Shown: positions 1-7,766, counted from the stretch's first letter. The stretch: DNA of 24,367 nucleotides from Ruminococcus sp. (GCA_017622635.1 JAGAQS010000010.1:1-24367); one strand, 5' to 3'. A program made the numbers and translations. Notes: generated from the letters alone by a model not told the origin.

Positions 1-2
1 AA

Positions 3-32
3 GGAGATGTTGAACAGGAGTTGAAATTATAG
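3..32 (+). CDS. Possible 3' tail of an upstream gene (partial)
   Basis: One plus-strand frame is open from the left edge and ends at a TAG after GDVEQELKL. Only nine residues are visible, so neither the gene nor its function can be recognised. iscS commonly precedes iscU, but this tail does not look like a typical IscS C-terminus. It may be only a chance open frame. Confidence 0.2.
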   Translation, partial: GDVEQELKL

Positions 33-310
33 TCGGATATGGATAAATGCTGACAAAAATACGCAGACATAAAAGAATATTTTCAGGATAGGATATTTTC
101 CTGACATAAGCGGATATTGCATCAGACAATATATCCGAAGATACCAGAATTTATAACAGCCATGGTATAGTTCGTGCTGACTTTACAGCAGGCGGAACTG
201 CGGAAATGAAGCCCTTGCCGGCTGAAATATTACGGCATAACAACGAGACAGTACTCTGTGGGTGCAGTTGGTCAATGGTAATGTAACTAAAATTTATATT
301 ATAATTAATA
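33..310. other. Gene-free, structure-rich intergenic stretch
   Basis: No ORF here has a credible start and ribosome site. A 58-codon frame without a good start lies at 110-286 (+) and may be decayed coding sequence. Several short inverted repeats are visible: CGGATATTG (111-119) against a CAAT-ATATCCG block ending at 137, TCAGGA/TCCTGA around 83-104, TGCTG/CAGCA and TGCCG/CGGCA between about 175 and 240, and AACTGC/GCAGTT bracketing the last of these. The stretch could be a non-coding RNA, a decayed element or plain spacer; I recognise no known RNA family in it. Confidence 0.4.
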
Positions 311-313
311 ATG

Positions 314-320
314 AAAGGAG
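314..320 (+). promoter_or_regulatory. Shine-Dalgarno separated from iscU by an insert
   Basis: AAAGGAG is a good ribosome-binding sequence, but no adequate ORF follows it directly. The only downstream ATG at normal spacing opens no real gene. The iscU starts at 522/525 have no such sequence in the 20 bases before them. If the block at 323-508 plus one AGAA copy is removed, AAAGGAG falls 11 bases before the ATG at 522. Confidence 0.5.
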
Positions 321-322
321 AA

Positions 323-508
323 GCTACTCAGAAAGTTACAATATGCACAGAAACGCAATTGTAACGATGTACCGTAGGCTATACGGGAATTTACGCCTGT
401 GGACTGTACAGGAACTTGTGAGTAGATTATATTTTTTATAATCAAAAGCATACAGGTTGAAACAGGAATTTTCTCAATATGGGTATTTTTGTCCATGTTT
501 TGAGTAGC
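323..508. mobile_element. MITE-like 186-bp block with terminal inverted repeats
   Basis: The block begins GCTACTCA (323-330) and ends with its exact reverse complement TGAGTAGC (501-508). The match continues imperfectly inward, to about 10 of 12 positions. It is flanked on both sides by AGAA (319-322 and 509-512), as expected for a 4-bp target duplication. Inside are perfect hairpins: GTTACAAT/ATTGTAAC (335-342/358-365), CCGTA/TACGG (372-376/382-386), CCTGT/ACAGG (396-400/408-412) and GATTATA/TATAATC (425-431/437-443). A third copy of the end motif (TGAGTAG, 419-425) could pair with the left end. It contains no transposase. It could instead be a structured regulatory RNA; copies elsewhere in the genome would decide. 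Confidence 0.45.
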
Positions 509-524
509 AGAATGATATATTATG

Positions 525-938
525 ATGTACAGTGAAAAGGTTCTTGACCATTTTTCAAATCCGAGAAATGTCGGCGAAATTGAAAACGCTGACGGTGTAG
601 GCGAAATCGGTAACGCAAAATGTGGTGACATTATGAAAATGTACCTCAAGATAGACAATGGCATTATTACAGATGCCAAATTCAAGACATTCGGTTGCGG
701 TGCGGCTGTTGCCACTTCCTCAATGGCTACCGAACTTATCAAAGGCAAGTCAATTGACGATGCACTTAAACTTACAAACGACGCTGTTGTTGAGGCTCTT
801 GACGGACTTCCTGCCGTAAAGGTACACTGTTCTGTACTCGCTGAACAGGCAGTACGTTCAGCACTGTCCGACTACTACACAAGACAGGGTATTGACCCGC
901 TTCCCATTGTCGGAGAAATCAAAGAACCCGAAGAATAA
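525..938 (+). CDS. iscU: IscU/NifU-type Fe-S cluster scaffold protein
   Basis: A 137-residue protein covering the NifU N-terminal (IscU) scaffold domain in full. Numbered from the tandem ATG at 522, the three cluster-ligand cysteines and their helpers are Cys34 with Asp36 (NAKCGD), Cys59 (FGCGAA) and His102-Cys103 (VHCSVL). The family assembles [2Fe-2S]/[4Fe-4S] clusters in the cytoplasm from sulfur supplied by the cysteine desulfurase IscS and passes them to apo-proteins. Clostridial members usually start MYSEKV, which favours the second ATG (525); the stop at 513-515 excludes anything upstream of 522. No iscS or iscR is visible in the window, and the start lacks a normal ribosome site because of the block at 323-508. 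The gene is followed one base later by an acetyltransferase. Confidence 0.9.
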   Translation: MYSEKVLDHFSNPRNVGEIENADGVGEIGNAKCGDIMKMYLKIDNGIITDAKFKTFGCGAAVATSSMATELIKGKSIDDALKLTNDAVVEALDGLPAVKVHCSVLAEQAVRSALSDYYTRQGIDPLPIVGEIKEPEE

Positions 939-939
939 T

Positions 940-1407
940 ATGCAGATTAAGGTTGAAAGAGCAGATTTAAAAGATATCAAAGAACTTGTTGATATAAGGC
1001 TTGAATATCTTACAGAAGATTATGGAAGTCTTACTGACATTCAGATTCAAAAAATCAGAAATCAACTTCCCGTATATTATCAGAACCACCTGAATAAAGA
1101 TTTATTTGTATATGTCGTAAAGACAGAAAAAATAATATCATGTTGTTTTCTTCTTGTATCGGAAAAACCTGCGAATCCGAGTTTTATTGGCGGAAAAACG
1201 GGAACTGTTATGAATGTATATACAAAACCCGATTTCAGAAGAAAAGGTATTGCAGGAAAAATAATGGAATTTTTAATTTCTGACGCAAGGAAAATGAATC
1301 TTGATTTTGTTGAACTGAAATCAACAGATAGTGGCTATAATCTTTATAAATCCGTTGGTTTTGAAGATGTTCTTTCAAAATATCACAATATGAAAATTAT
1401 TTTTTAA
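940..1407 (+). CDS. GNAT-family N-acetyltransferase
   Basis: A 155-residue single-domain protein. The acetyl-CoA binding signature is visible as MNVYTKPDFRRKGIAGKIM (about residues 85-105), with the R-x-x-G-x-A pyrophosphate-binding loop, followed by a helix and the late YKSVGFE motif typical of GNAT enzymes. The substrate (amine, amino acid or protein N-terminus) cannot be told from sequence. The start was set at ATG 940, one base after the iscU stop; an in-frame extension to 892 would only read through the end of iscU. With almost no spacer and no strong ribosome site, translation is probably coupled to iscU. A strong hairpin terminator follows immediately. Confidence 0.8.
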   Translation: MQIKVERADLKDIKELVDIRLEYLTEDYGSLTDIQIQKIRNQLPVYYQNHLNKDLFVYVVKTEKIISCCFLLVSEKPANPSFIGGKTGTVMNVYTKPDFRRKGIAGKIMEFLISDARKMNLDFVELKSTDSGYNLYKSVGFEDVLSKYHNMKIIF

Positions 1408-1408
1408 A

Positions 1409-1441
1409 ATATCCGCACAGTTTTTTATGCTGTGCGGATAT
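1409..1441. terminator. Strong hairpin terminator between convergent genes
   Basis: A perfect 12-bp stem, ATATCCGCACAG / CTGTGCGGATAT, with a 9-base loop lies just after the GNAT stop. A T-rich run (CTGTTTTTATTTT) follows on the plus strand, and the minus-strand exit reads TTTAAAAA. It probably ends iscU-GNAT transcription and may also serve the lipoprotein operon arriving from the other side. Confidence 0.85.
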
Positions 1442-1447
1442 CTGTTT

Positions 1448-2620
1448 TTATTTTATCTGTTCAAGACAGGTATTGTAAATTTCGTCGTATGTCATATTTT
1501 CGTCTCTTTCAATGTAATCATTGTCTGCGGAGTAGATTTTGTTTGCGGGGTAAGTACCTATAAACTTTGAATCATCATGGGATATAGCTGCCGCATAAGT
1601 GCTGACACCGTCTTTGATAATCATAAAGTAGTCATAATCTTTATATTCAGGGAAAAAGTTTTCAAGTTCTTTTTCCAACTGACTTATAAAATCGTCGCTT
1701 ACATTGTAGTTTTTGCCTGTGTCGGAAGATATAATGCAGTCAGGTATTTCAACGCCCTGTTCGTCAAGCGTTACAAGTGCGGAATTGGCTGCTTTATAAA
1801 TTGTTGCAGTAATTGAATTTATACTTGTCTGTTTTGACTTCTTTACATATCCCATCATAGAAAGGTCGGTTTTCCAGCCCTCACCGTCAATATAGTACAT
1901 GATAAGTTCCTGTTCATAGGTATCCTTTTCACCGTTTTCGTTTTCGGATTCAAACTTACAGTTGACAATATATCCGTCACCGATTTCAAAGTACGGTTTT
2001 ATCTCCGAAATGTCACCAATATCGGACATATATTTTTCAAGTTCTTCGTAATCTATGTTTTCACTGCCGTTTTCTTCTATATAGTCACTTATAACCTGAA
2101 GTCCGCCATACATTTCATTAATAGCTTCGGTGTAGTATTCGTCTAAAGGCTCTTCGGAAATAATTTCAACAAGACGTATACTTTCATTTGATGTATCATA
2201 CATCTCGTTAGTATACTCATCAAGTGAAACGCCATTCATTTCCGCCATAAGTTCAAAAACATTGTAATATCTGTCGGGAATTGTTAGTTTAATCATTCCC
2301 TCAACGTCCTTGTTGTTCATGCACTCCAAAAGTTTTTCTATTGCCTCTTCATAAGAACCGTCGGCGGACAGATTTTCAGACGGTTCGTCTGTATTTTCCG
2401 TTTCGCTGATTTCTTCTTCTGTGATTTCATCTGTTTCGGATTCAACGGTTTCTTCCGTTGTTTCCTCTGTTACTTCTTCTGTAGTCACTTCTTCTGTGAT
2501 TTCCTCAGAAAAGGACGACACGGAAGATTCTTCCGAAACTTCATCTGCCACGTCGTTTCCGCATGATGCAAATGAACACAATACCGCCGTAAATGTGAGT
2601 AATGCAATAAATTTTTTCAT
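1448..2620 (-). CDS. Secreted lipoprotein with acidic Thr/Glu-rich spacer (paralogue A)
   Basis: A 390-residue protein of unknown function. It has a lipoprotein signal peptide with the lipobox FASC (lipidated Cys20), then a Glu/Thr/Ser-rich low-complexity spacer (about residues 23-85) that likely reaches through the cell wall. The globular part begins near SYEEAIEKLLECMNNKDVE and includes YYIDGEGWKTD. A late segment, TIYKAANSALVTLDEQGVEIP, resembles the pilin-like extracellular modules seen in Ruminococcus surface proteins (resemblance only). A ribosome site AAGAGG precedes the ATG. It lies 18 bp after a paralogue with the same layout (same signal peptide, shared GEGWK motif, matching C-terminus with YDEIYNTCLEQIK versus YEEDYQICLDKIK), so the two form a tandem duplication and probably one transcript. 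Confidence 0.85.
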   Translation of the reverse strand: MKKFIALLTFTAVLCSFASCGNDVADEVSEESSVSSFSEEITEEVTTEEVTEETTEETVESETDEITEEEISETENTDEPSENLSADGSYEEAIEKLLECMNNKDVEGMIKLTIPDRYYNVFELMAEMNGVSLDEYTNEMYDTSNESIRLVEIISEEPLDEYYTEAINEMYGGLQVISDYIEENGSENIDYEELEKYMSDIGDISEIKPYFEIGDGYIVNCKFESENENGEKDTYEQELIMYYIDGEGWKTDLSMMGYVKKSKQTSINSITATIYKAANSALVTLDEQGVEIPDCIISSDTGKNYNVSDDFISQLEKELENFFPEYKDYDYFMIIKDGVSTYAAAISHDDSKFIGTYPANKIYSADNDYIERDENMTYDEIYNTCLEQIK

Positions 2621-2638
2621 AATAAATGACCTCTTTTT

Positions 2639-3763
2639 CTATTTTATTTTATCAAGACAAATCTGATAATCTTCTTCATATGAAAGTATAACACGTCTAT
2701 CTTCTGTATATTTATACTTGTCGGGAAACGAACTGAAAGACTTTGTTTTTCCCTCGTACTCACCGCTTACATTTGAAATCTCACCGTTTTCTACAACAAT
2801 AAAGTATTGAAGATTGGGCCTTTTCTGATAATATTCACTTATACCGTTTACAAAATTGTCCGCAAACTCACTGCTTACATTGTAATTTTTACTGCTGTCT
2901 GACGAAACAATAAAATTTTCGGATTCTGTTCCGATTTCGGAAAGAACGGTTTCCGCTGAATTATATATATATTCGGTTTCCTGACACACCGCCTCTTTTT
3001 CATTTTCATATATCTGAGGTATAAGCCAGAAGTCTATTTTCCAGCCCTCACCGTCGATATAATAGAGTATAAATTCCCAGTCTATAAGTGGTTCATAATC
3101 CTCCCACGGACAATTATCAGTAGGTTCACGGGAAAGCGTACAGGTGAGTTTTACAGCGTTTTCCACATGAAAATATGTATCTGGCTGATACTGTGCCTCT
3201 GATACGATATTTTTCAGTTCATCTGTATTTTCAGCACCGTTCTGTTCAATATATTTACCTATAGTCTGAAATTGTCCGTAGTTGTCGTCAAACAGGGATA
3301 TATAATCCTGTGCAAGAGGTTCTGCCGAGTCAATACTGAAAAGCCTGAAATTTTTAAAGGGGTCTGCCGGCTCTTCTAAAAATTGGAAACACGGTGGTTC
3401 AAGTATTTCTTTTTCGTAAAGTAATTTTAGAGTATCACAGTATTTGTCGGGATAGGATACTTTCAATATACCGTCTATGTCTTCATTGACTGAACATTCA
3501 AAGAATTTGTCCAATACTTCCTGATATTCGGCAGTTTCTTCTGTTGTTTCAACGGTGGTTTCTTCTTCCATTACTTCTTCTGTGATAGTTTCTTCTTCCG
3601 TAGTCATTTCTTCGGTGGTTGTTTCTTCTGTAGTTGTTTCTTCTTCCGTTACTTCCTCCGTAACAGAAGATTCTTCAGAAATTTCTTCGGCAACGTCGTT
3701 TCCGCACGATACAAACGAACATAATATTGCCGTAAAGGCAAATACAGAAATAAATTTTTTCAT
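2639..3763 (-). CDS. Secreted lipoprotein with acidic Thr/Glu-rich spacer (paralogue B)
   Basis: A 374-residue lipoprotein of unknown function and first gene of the tandem pair. The start is ATG 3763, which has AAAGAGG at good spacing and gives a signal peptide almost identical to that of its partner (lipobox FVSC, Cys20); the longer frame from 3814 would place charged residues before it. The spacer is rich in ETTTE/EEVTEE-type repeats (about residues 25-75). The globular domain shares the SVNEDIDGILK, YYIDGEGWKID and ISSD.GKNYNVS-like segments with paralogue A but has diverged considerably, for example by a Cys/Pro-containing insert around LTCTLSREPTDNCPW. It is transcribed divergently from the xylanase gene. 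A role in surface sensing or binding is possible, but nothing proves it. Confidence 0.85.
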   Translation of the reverse strand: MKKFISVFAFTAILCSFVSCGNDVAEEISEESSVTEEVTEEETTTEETTTEEMTTEEETITEEVMEEETTVETTEETAEYQEVLDKFFECSVNEDIDGILKVSYPDKYCDTLKLLYEKEILEPPCFQFLEEPADPFKNFRLFSIDSAEPLAQDYISLFDDNYGQFQTIGKYIEQNGAENTDELKNIVSEAQYQPDTYFHVENAVKLTCTLSREPTDNCPWEDYEPLIDWEFILYYIDGEGWKIDFWLIPQIYENEKEAVCQETEYIYNSAETVLSEIGTESENFIVSSDSSKNYNVSSEFADNFVNGISEYYQKRPNLQYFIVVENGEISNVSGEYEGKTKSFSSFPDKYKYTEDRRVILSYEEDYQICLDKIK

Positions 3764-3791
3764 AATAATAAACCTCTTTGGATTTTTTTTA

Positions 3792-3820
3792 ATTATATCA
3801 TATCTATATAACATTTACAA
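3792..3820 (-). promoter_or_regulatory. Sigma-A-like promoter of the lipoprotein pair
   Basis: On the minus strand, TTGTAA and TATAAT are separated by exactly 17 bases and lie about 30 bp upstream of the start of the first lipoprotein gene. Confidence 0.6.
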
Positions 3821-3888
3821 TTACATTTTGATTACAAATATTTACATTTAACAATTCAAAAAAAATTCATATTTTTTCACGAATATTA

Positions 3889-3917
3889 TTGACAATCCCA
3901 ATATAATATGGTAAAAT
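3889..3917 (+). promoter_or_regulatory. Sigma-A-like promoter of the xylanase gene
   Basis: TTGACA is followed after 17 bases by TAAAAT (5 of 6 matches). The -10 lies about 50 bp before the xylanase start, whose ribosome site is GGAGGG at 3954-3959. The space between the two divergent promoters is only about 70 bp, so a regulator bound here could affect both directions; no clear operator palindrome was found. Confidence 0.7.
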
Positions 3918-3966
3918 AACAATACAATATAACATATCGTAAATATTATATACGGAGGGCTAAAAA

Positions 3967-5949
3967 ATGAAAAAAAAGCATTTCAAAAACCTGCTTGCAG
4001 GTACAGTCAGTGCAGTTATGATGTGTTCAACCGCGTCGGCTGTATATGCAGAGGATTCTTCAACAGGTACGGCAACAGAAGGAAAGATTATTTATTCATC
4101 TGATTTTGAGGACGGCGATGTTTCGGCTTTTTCGGCAAGAAATGAGAATGATACAACTGTTATTTCAGCAAGTGAGGATAATGCAGTAAGCGGTAAGAAA
4201 TCACTTTGTGCAAGCGGTCGCTCTCAGTCTTGGAACGGTCCGGCTTTCAGTCTTGAAGGTAAGTGTCAGTCCGGTAAAGCTTATCTTTTGAGCTGTAAGG
4301 TGATGGGACAATACTATACAAGTAATACTTTAAGTATGCAGTATACAGATTCCAAAGGTAAAGAACATTATGACAATTTACAGGCAGTTAACGGTAATGG
4401 CTGGCAGGAAATAAAAGACCTTAAAATTACGTTCGCTGACGGTGCTACAAATGTTCAGTTATATTTTGAGGGTGGGTCAGATAATATCTATATCGATGAT
4501 TTTGTACTCAAGGAAGCTCCCGTTCATGATATTCAGCAGGATATCGCTTCCCTTAAAGACGTATACAGCGGATATTTCAAAGTAGGTACTGCGGTGACTG
4601 CCAAAGAACTTTCTCCGCAGTCTACCAAAGACCTGATTTTGAAACAATTCAACAGCATAACAGCAGGCAACGAGCTTAAACCTGATGCTATTCTTGACAA
4701 AGATGCAAGCCTTGCACTCGCACAGTCAGGCGACGACGAAAATCCACAGGTAAGTCTTGAAAGTGCAAGGTCTATACTTAACTTTGCACGGGACAACAAT
4801 ATTCCCGTAAGAGGACACGTTCTTGTATGGCACCAGCAGACTCCGGAATGGTTCTTCAAAGAAAACTATGACGAAAACGGTGACTGGGTTTCAAAGGAAA
4901 AAATGCTTGTCCGTATGGAAAACTACATAAAGAACGTTTTCGATGCTGTAAAGACTGAATATCCTGATGTTGATTTTTACGCATGGGACGTTGTAAACGA
5001 ATGTCTTAAAGATAACGGCTCACCGCGTGACCCCGGATTCCCTGCACAGAGCAATAATTATCAGTCTTCTCCATGGGTTCAGATTTTCGGTGACAATTCA
5101 TTCATAAAACCTGCTTTTGAGTTTGCAAAGAAATATGCTCCTGAGGGAACCAAGCTTTATTATAACGACTATAACGAATATATGGACAAAAAAGATGCTA
5201 TTGTAGCACTGACCGAAGAAATAAATTCCGACGGTCACTATATAGACGGCATAGGTATGCAGTCTCATCTTGATGCACGTTCAGGCAGTGATGCTTTTCC
5301 GTCCGCAAGTATGTATAAAAAGGCACTTGACCAGTTCTGTGCAACAGGTCTTGATGTTCAGATTACAGAACTTGACGCAACAGTAAACGGAAACGATGAG
5401 GAGAGTTTCAAGAAGCAGGCACAGTATTACAGCGATATTATGGACGCTATCGTTGAACACAAGGACGATATATCCGCCGTTGTATTCTGGGGAACAACCG
5501 ACGACCAGAGCTGGAGAGCTTCGGGCTATCCGCTTCTCTTCAATGAGGATTACTCCGCAAAAGAGTCTTTCTATTCAATAGTTGACGACATTGAACCTCT
5601 GGAAACTACCACAACTACAACAAACTCTACAGAATCATCTACTACGACAACAACTACTACAACCACTACAGGTACAACAGACCCCACAAATACACCTGCA
5701 CGTTTATATGGTGATGCTGACTCAGACGGAGAAGTAAATATAAATGATGCTGTACTTATAATGCAGTCAATCGCAAATCCCGATAAATATCATCTTTCCG
5801 AAGACGGCAAACTTTGTGCCGATACTGTTGACAACGGTGGCGGTATCACAAACGCTGATGCCTTAGCAATTCAGTATGTTGAATCAAAGACAATAACACC
5901 CGCCGATTTCCCGATTACTTCGGCACAGCTTGACGAACTCAGTAAATAA
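3967..5949 (+). CDS. Cellulosomal endo-1,4-beta-xylanase (CBM22-GH10-dockerin)
   Basis: A 660-residue secreted modular enzyme that cleaves internal beta-1,4 bonds of xylan. Modules in order: signal peptide (1 to about 28, ending SAVYA); a CBM22-like xylan-binding domain (about 38-185, with SGKKSLCASGRSQSW and the terminal DNIYIDDFVLKE strand); and a GH10 barrel (about 190-545). Catalytic motifs are present: the acid/base Glu345 in WDVVNE and the nucleophile Glu468 in VQITELD, plus GNELKPD, GHVLVWHQQTPEW and the late WGTTDDQSW. A Thr-rich linker (546-577) leads to a C-terminal type I dockerin (579-660) with repeats GDADSDGEVNINDA and ADTVDNGGGITNADA followed by LAIQ. The dockerin should anchor the enzyme to a cohesin scaffoldin. 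The second calcium loop is longer and glycine-rich, as in R. flavefaciens dockerins. The gene appears monocistronic, with its own promoter and terminator. Confidence 0.96.
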   Translation: MKKKHFKNLLAGTVSAVMMCSTASAVYAEDSSTGTATEGKIIYSSDFEDGDVSAFSARNENDTTVISASEDNAVSGKKSLCASGRSQSWNGPAFSLEGKCQSGKAYLLSCKVMGQYYTSNTLSMQYTDSKGKEHYDNLQAVNGNGWQEIKDLKITFADGATNVQLYFEGGSDNIYIDDFVLKEAPVHDIQQDIASLKDVYSGYFKVGTAVTAKELSPQSTKDLILKQFNSITAGNELKPDAILDKDASLALAQSGDDENPQVSLESARSILNFARDNNIPVRGHVLVWHQQTPEWFFKENYDENGDWVSKEKMLVRMENYIKNVFDAVKTEYPDVDFYAWDVVNECLKDNGSPRDPGFPAQSNNYQSSPWVQIFGDNSFIKPAFEFAKKYAPEGTKLYYNDYNEYMDKKDAIVALTEEINSDGHYIDGIGMQSHLDARSGSDAFPSASMYKKALDQFCATGLDVQITELDATVNGNDEESFKKQAQYYSDIMDAIVEHKDDISAVVFWGTTDDQSWRASGYPLLFNEDYSAKESFYSIVDDIEPLETTTTTTNSTESSTTTTTTTTTTGTTDPTNTPARLYGDADSDGEVNINDAVLIMQSIANPDKYHLSEDGKLCADTVDNGGGITNADALAIQYVESKTITPADFPITSAQLDELSK

Positions 5950-5954
5950 TTAAC

Positions 5955-5986
5955 AAAGGCGTACTTGAAAAAGTACGCCTTTTTTT
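5955..5986 (+). terminator. Rho-independent terminator of the xylanase gene
   Basis: A perfect stem AAAGGCGTACTT / AAGTACGCCTTT closes over a GAAA loop and runs into a T tract directly after the xylanase stop. The mirror-image A/T composition may also let it stop proS transcription coming from the other side. Confidence 0.9.
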
Positions 5987-5995
5987 ATAAATTTA

Positions 5996-7438
5996 TTAAT
6001 AAGCTTTGCCCCAGTAAACCATATATTTTGCAGGTTTTCCGCAACATATACATTTATCTGAAAGCTGTTCATGTTCAAAGGGAATACATCTTGAACCGAC
6101 ACCTGTCTTTTCCTTTACTCCGTCCTCACAGGCTTCGTCACCGCACCACATTGCTTTAATAAAGCCGTCGCCTTTTTCTTCGAGGGTCTTTGAAATTTCG
6201 TCAAGTGTCGTACAGGCATATGTTCTGTTTTTCTGATTTTCAAGAGCCTTGTTGTACATTCCGTCGTGAGCCTCTTTGAGTTTCTGCTGTACGGTTGTTT
6301 CAAGTTCGTCAAGTGATACTGTAACTTTTTCACCGTTCCAGCGTGAAGCGATTACACACTGTCCGTTTTCGATATCCTTAGGACCAATCTCCACACGTAC
6401 AGGTACGCCTTTCATTTCGTATTCGGCAAATTTCCAGCCCGGAGAATTTTCGCTGTCGTCAAGCTTTACACGGATATTAATATCAGAAAGACGTTTTTTA
6501 AGTTCGTTTGCCTTGTCAAGAACGCCGTCCTTGTGCTGTGCAATCGGAATAATAACAGCCTGTACAGGTGCAACGGCAGGCGGAAGAACAAGACCGTTAT
6601 TGTCGCCGTGGGTCATGATAACCGCACCGATAAGACGTGTTGTAACGCCCCAGCTTGTCTGGTGGGGGTTAACTCTCTTATTTGACTTGTCGGTATATTC
6701 AATGCCGAAAGCTTTGGCGAAACCGTCACCGAAATAATGTGAAGTACCTGCCTGTAAAGCTTTACCGTCATGCATGAGTGCTTCTATTGCATAAGTTGAA
6801 ACAGCACCTGCGAATTTGTCACTTTCCGTCTTTTTACCCTTTACAACAGGCATTGCAAGTGATTCTTCACAGAACTGTGCATATACATTAAGCATTCTCT
6901 CTGTTTCCTCGATAGCTTCTTCAGCAGTTGCATGGATTGTGTGACCCTCCTGCCACAGAAATTCCCTTGAACGCAGGAACGGGCGTGTGGTTTTTTCCCA
7001 GCGTACAACGCTTACCCACTGATTGTAAAGTTTAGGCAGGTCACGGTATGAGTGAACAATATTGGCATAGTGTTCACAGAAAAGCGTTTCGGAAGTAGGA
7101 CGCACACAGAGTCTTTCTTCAAGCTTTTCGTTTCCGCCGTGAGTTACCCACGCAACTTCGGGGGCAAAACCTTCCACGTGGTCTTTTTCTTTCTGTAAAA
7201 GACTTTCGGGAATAAACATAGGCATACAAACATTTTCGTGTCCTGTAGCCTTGAACATTCCGTCAAGAATCTTCTGAATGTTTTCCCATACGGCATATCC
7301 GTAAGGACGGATTACCATACAGCCCTTAACGCTTGTATATTCTACAAGTTCGGCTTTTTTGCAGATATCGGTGTACCACTGTGCAAAATCCTCGTCCATT
7401 GAGGTAATTTCAGTGACCATTTTTTTATCCTTTGCCAT
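5996..7438 (-). CDS. proS: Prolyl-tRNA synthetase, archaeal/eukaryal-type (class IIa)
   Basis: A 480-residue cytoplasmic enzyme that charges tRNA-Pro with proline. It has the short ProS type 3 architecture: no INS editing domain between motifs 2 and 3. It shows motif 2 ([23 protein letters not shown] region, about 145-168), the proline/ATP-site segment [11 protein letters not shown], the motif 3 region [13 protein letters not shown] (near 270-285), an anticodon-binding domain (from AVIIPIAQ) and the C-terminal zinc-type extension with Cys residues in [10 protein letters not shown] and [10 protein letters not shown]. It ends with the characteristic tyrosine (WGKAY). A ribosome site AAGAGG precedes ATG 7438. 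The short leader from a consensus promoter leaves no room for a T-box, which some clostridial synthetase genes carry. Confidence 0.95.
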   Translation of the reverse strand: MAKDKKMVTEITSMDEDFAQWYTDICKKAELVEYTSVKGCMVIRPYGYAVWENIQKILDGMFKATGHENVCMPMFIPESLLQKEKDHVEGFAPEVAWVTHGGNEKLEERLCVRPTSETLFCEHYANIVHSYRDLPKLYNQWVSVVRWEKTTRPFLRSREFLWQEGHTIHATAEEAIEETERMLNVYAQFCEESLAMPVVKGKKTESDKFAGAVSTYAIEALMHDGKALQAGTSHYFGDGFAKAFGIEYTDKSNKRVNPHQTSWGVTTRLIGAVIMTHGDNNGLVLPPAVAPVQAVIIPIAQHKDGVLDKANELKKRLSDINIRVKLDDSENSPGWKFAEYEMKGVPVRVEIGPKDIENGQCVIASRWNGEKVTVSLDELETTVQQKLKEAHDGMYNKALENQKNRTYACTTLDEISKTLEEKGDGFIKAMWCGDEACEDGVKEKTGVGSRCIPFEHEQLSDKCICCGKPAKYMVYWGKAY

Positions 7439-7470
7439 ATAAAAACCTCTTTTCTGATATTTTATACAAC

Positions 7471-7499
7471 ATTATAGCACTTTTTCATAATAATGTCAA
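7471..7499 (-). promoter_or_regulatory. Consensus promoter of proS
   Basis: The minus strand reads TTGACA, 17 bases, TATAAT: a full match to the sigma-A consensus. Transcription would begin only some 25 bp before the proS start codon, implying a short 5' leader and strong constitutive expression. Confidence 0.85.
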
Positions 7500-7501
7500 A
7501 C

Positions 7502-7534
7502 AAAAAAACAGACCTGTATATAAATACAGGTCTG
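7502..7534 (-). terminator. Terminator of the small-gene pair
   Basis: The minus strand carries CAGACCTGTA / TACAGGTCTG around a 6-base loop, followed by seven Ts. It lies 10 bp after the stop of the 66-aa gene and directly before the proS promoter, insulating the two units. Confidence 0.9.
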
Positions 7535-7544
7535 CCCGAAAAGA

Positions 7545-7745
7545 TTAATAATTTAAACCTCTTCTTCTGAGTTCTTTTTCAGCTACGTCTTTTATTCTTT
7601 GGTCGACATCATAATTATATTTATTTTCGTCCCACCATTGCTGAAGTTTATAATCCGATGCCTGTCTGAAAATAGCTGCATATTTTTTCGGAATTTCTTC
7701 ACCAATATAATCGTTGACTGAATTTAATACATCAAAAAATCCCAT
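7545..7745 (-). CDS. Small hypothetical protein, 66 aa
   Basis: A highly charged, soluble and probably helical 66-residue protein with no signal peptide or membrane segment. It includes paired tryptophans (LQQWWDENK) and an Arg/Glu-rich tail ending LRRRGLNY. I do not recognise the family. It is convincingly a gene: AAAGGAGGTGA sits at ideal distance before the ATG, and a strong terminator follows its stop. It is the second gene of a two-gene unit, 21 bp behind a 51-residue membrane peptide gene. Confidence 0.75.
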   Translation of the reverse strand: MGFFDVLNSVNDYIGEEIPKKYAAIFRQASDYKLQQWWDENKYNYDVDQRIKDVAEKELRRRGLNY

Positions 7746-7766
7746 GTTTTCTCACCTCCTTTAATT

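Noticed and set aside
323..425. Cloverleaf-like fold with a 7-bp closing stem, considered as a tRNA
   Set aside because: It is about 100 bases long and lacks the D-loop, T-loop (TTCGA) and anticodon-arm patterns of a tRNA.
305..748. 147-aa minus-strand ORF across the iscU start
   Set aside because: It runs antisense through iscU, has no ribosome site, and its composition does not look like a real protein.
2421..2666. Plus-strand Ser/Val-rich ORF opposite the lipoprotein spacer, and a similar one at 3555-3851
   Set aside because: Each is the antisense shadow of the Glu/Thr low-complexity coding repeats.
7439..7500. T-box riboswitch for proS
   Set aside because: The consensus promoter lies so close to the start codon that the leader is only about 25 bases, too short for a T-box.
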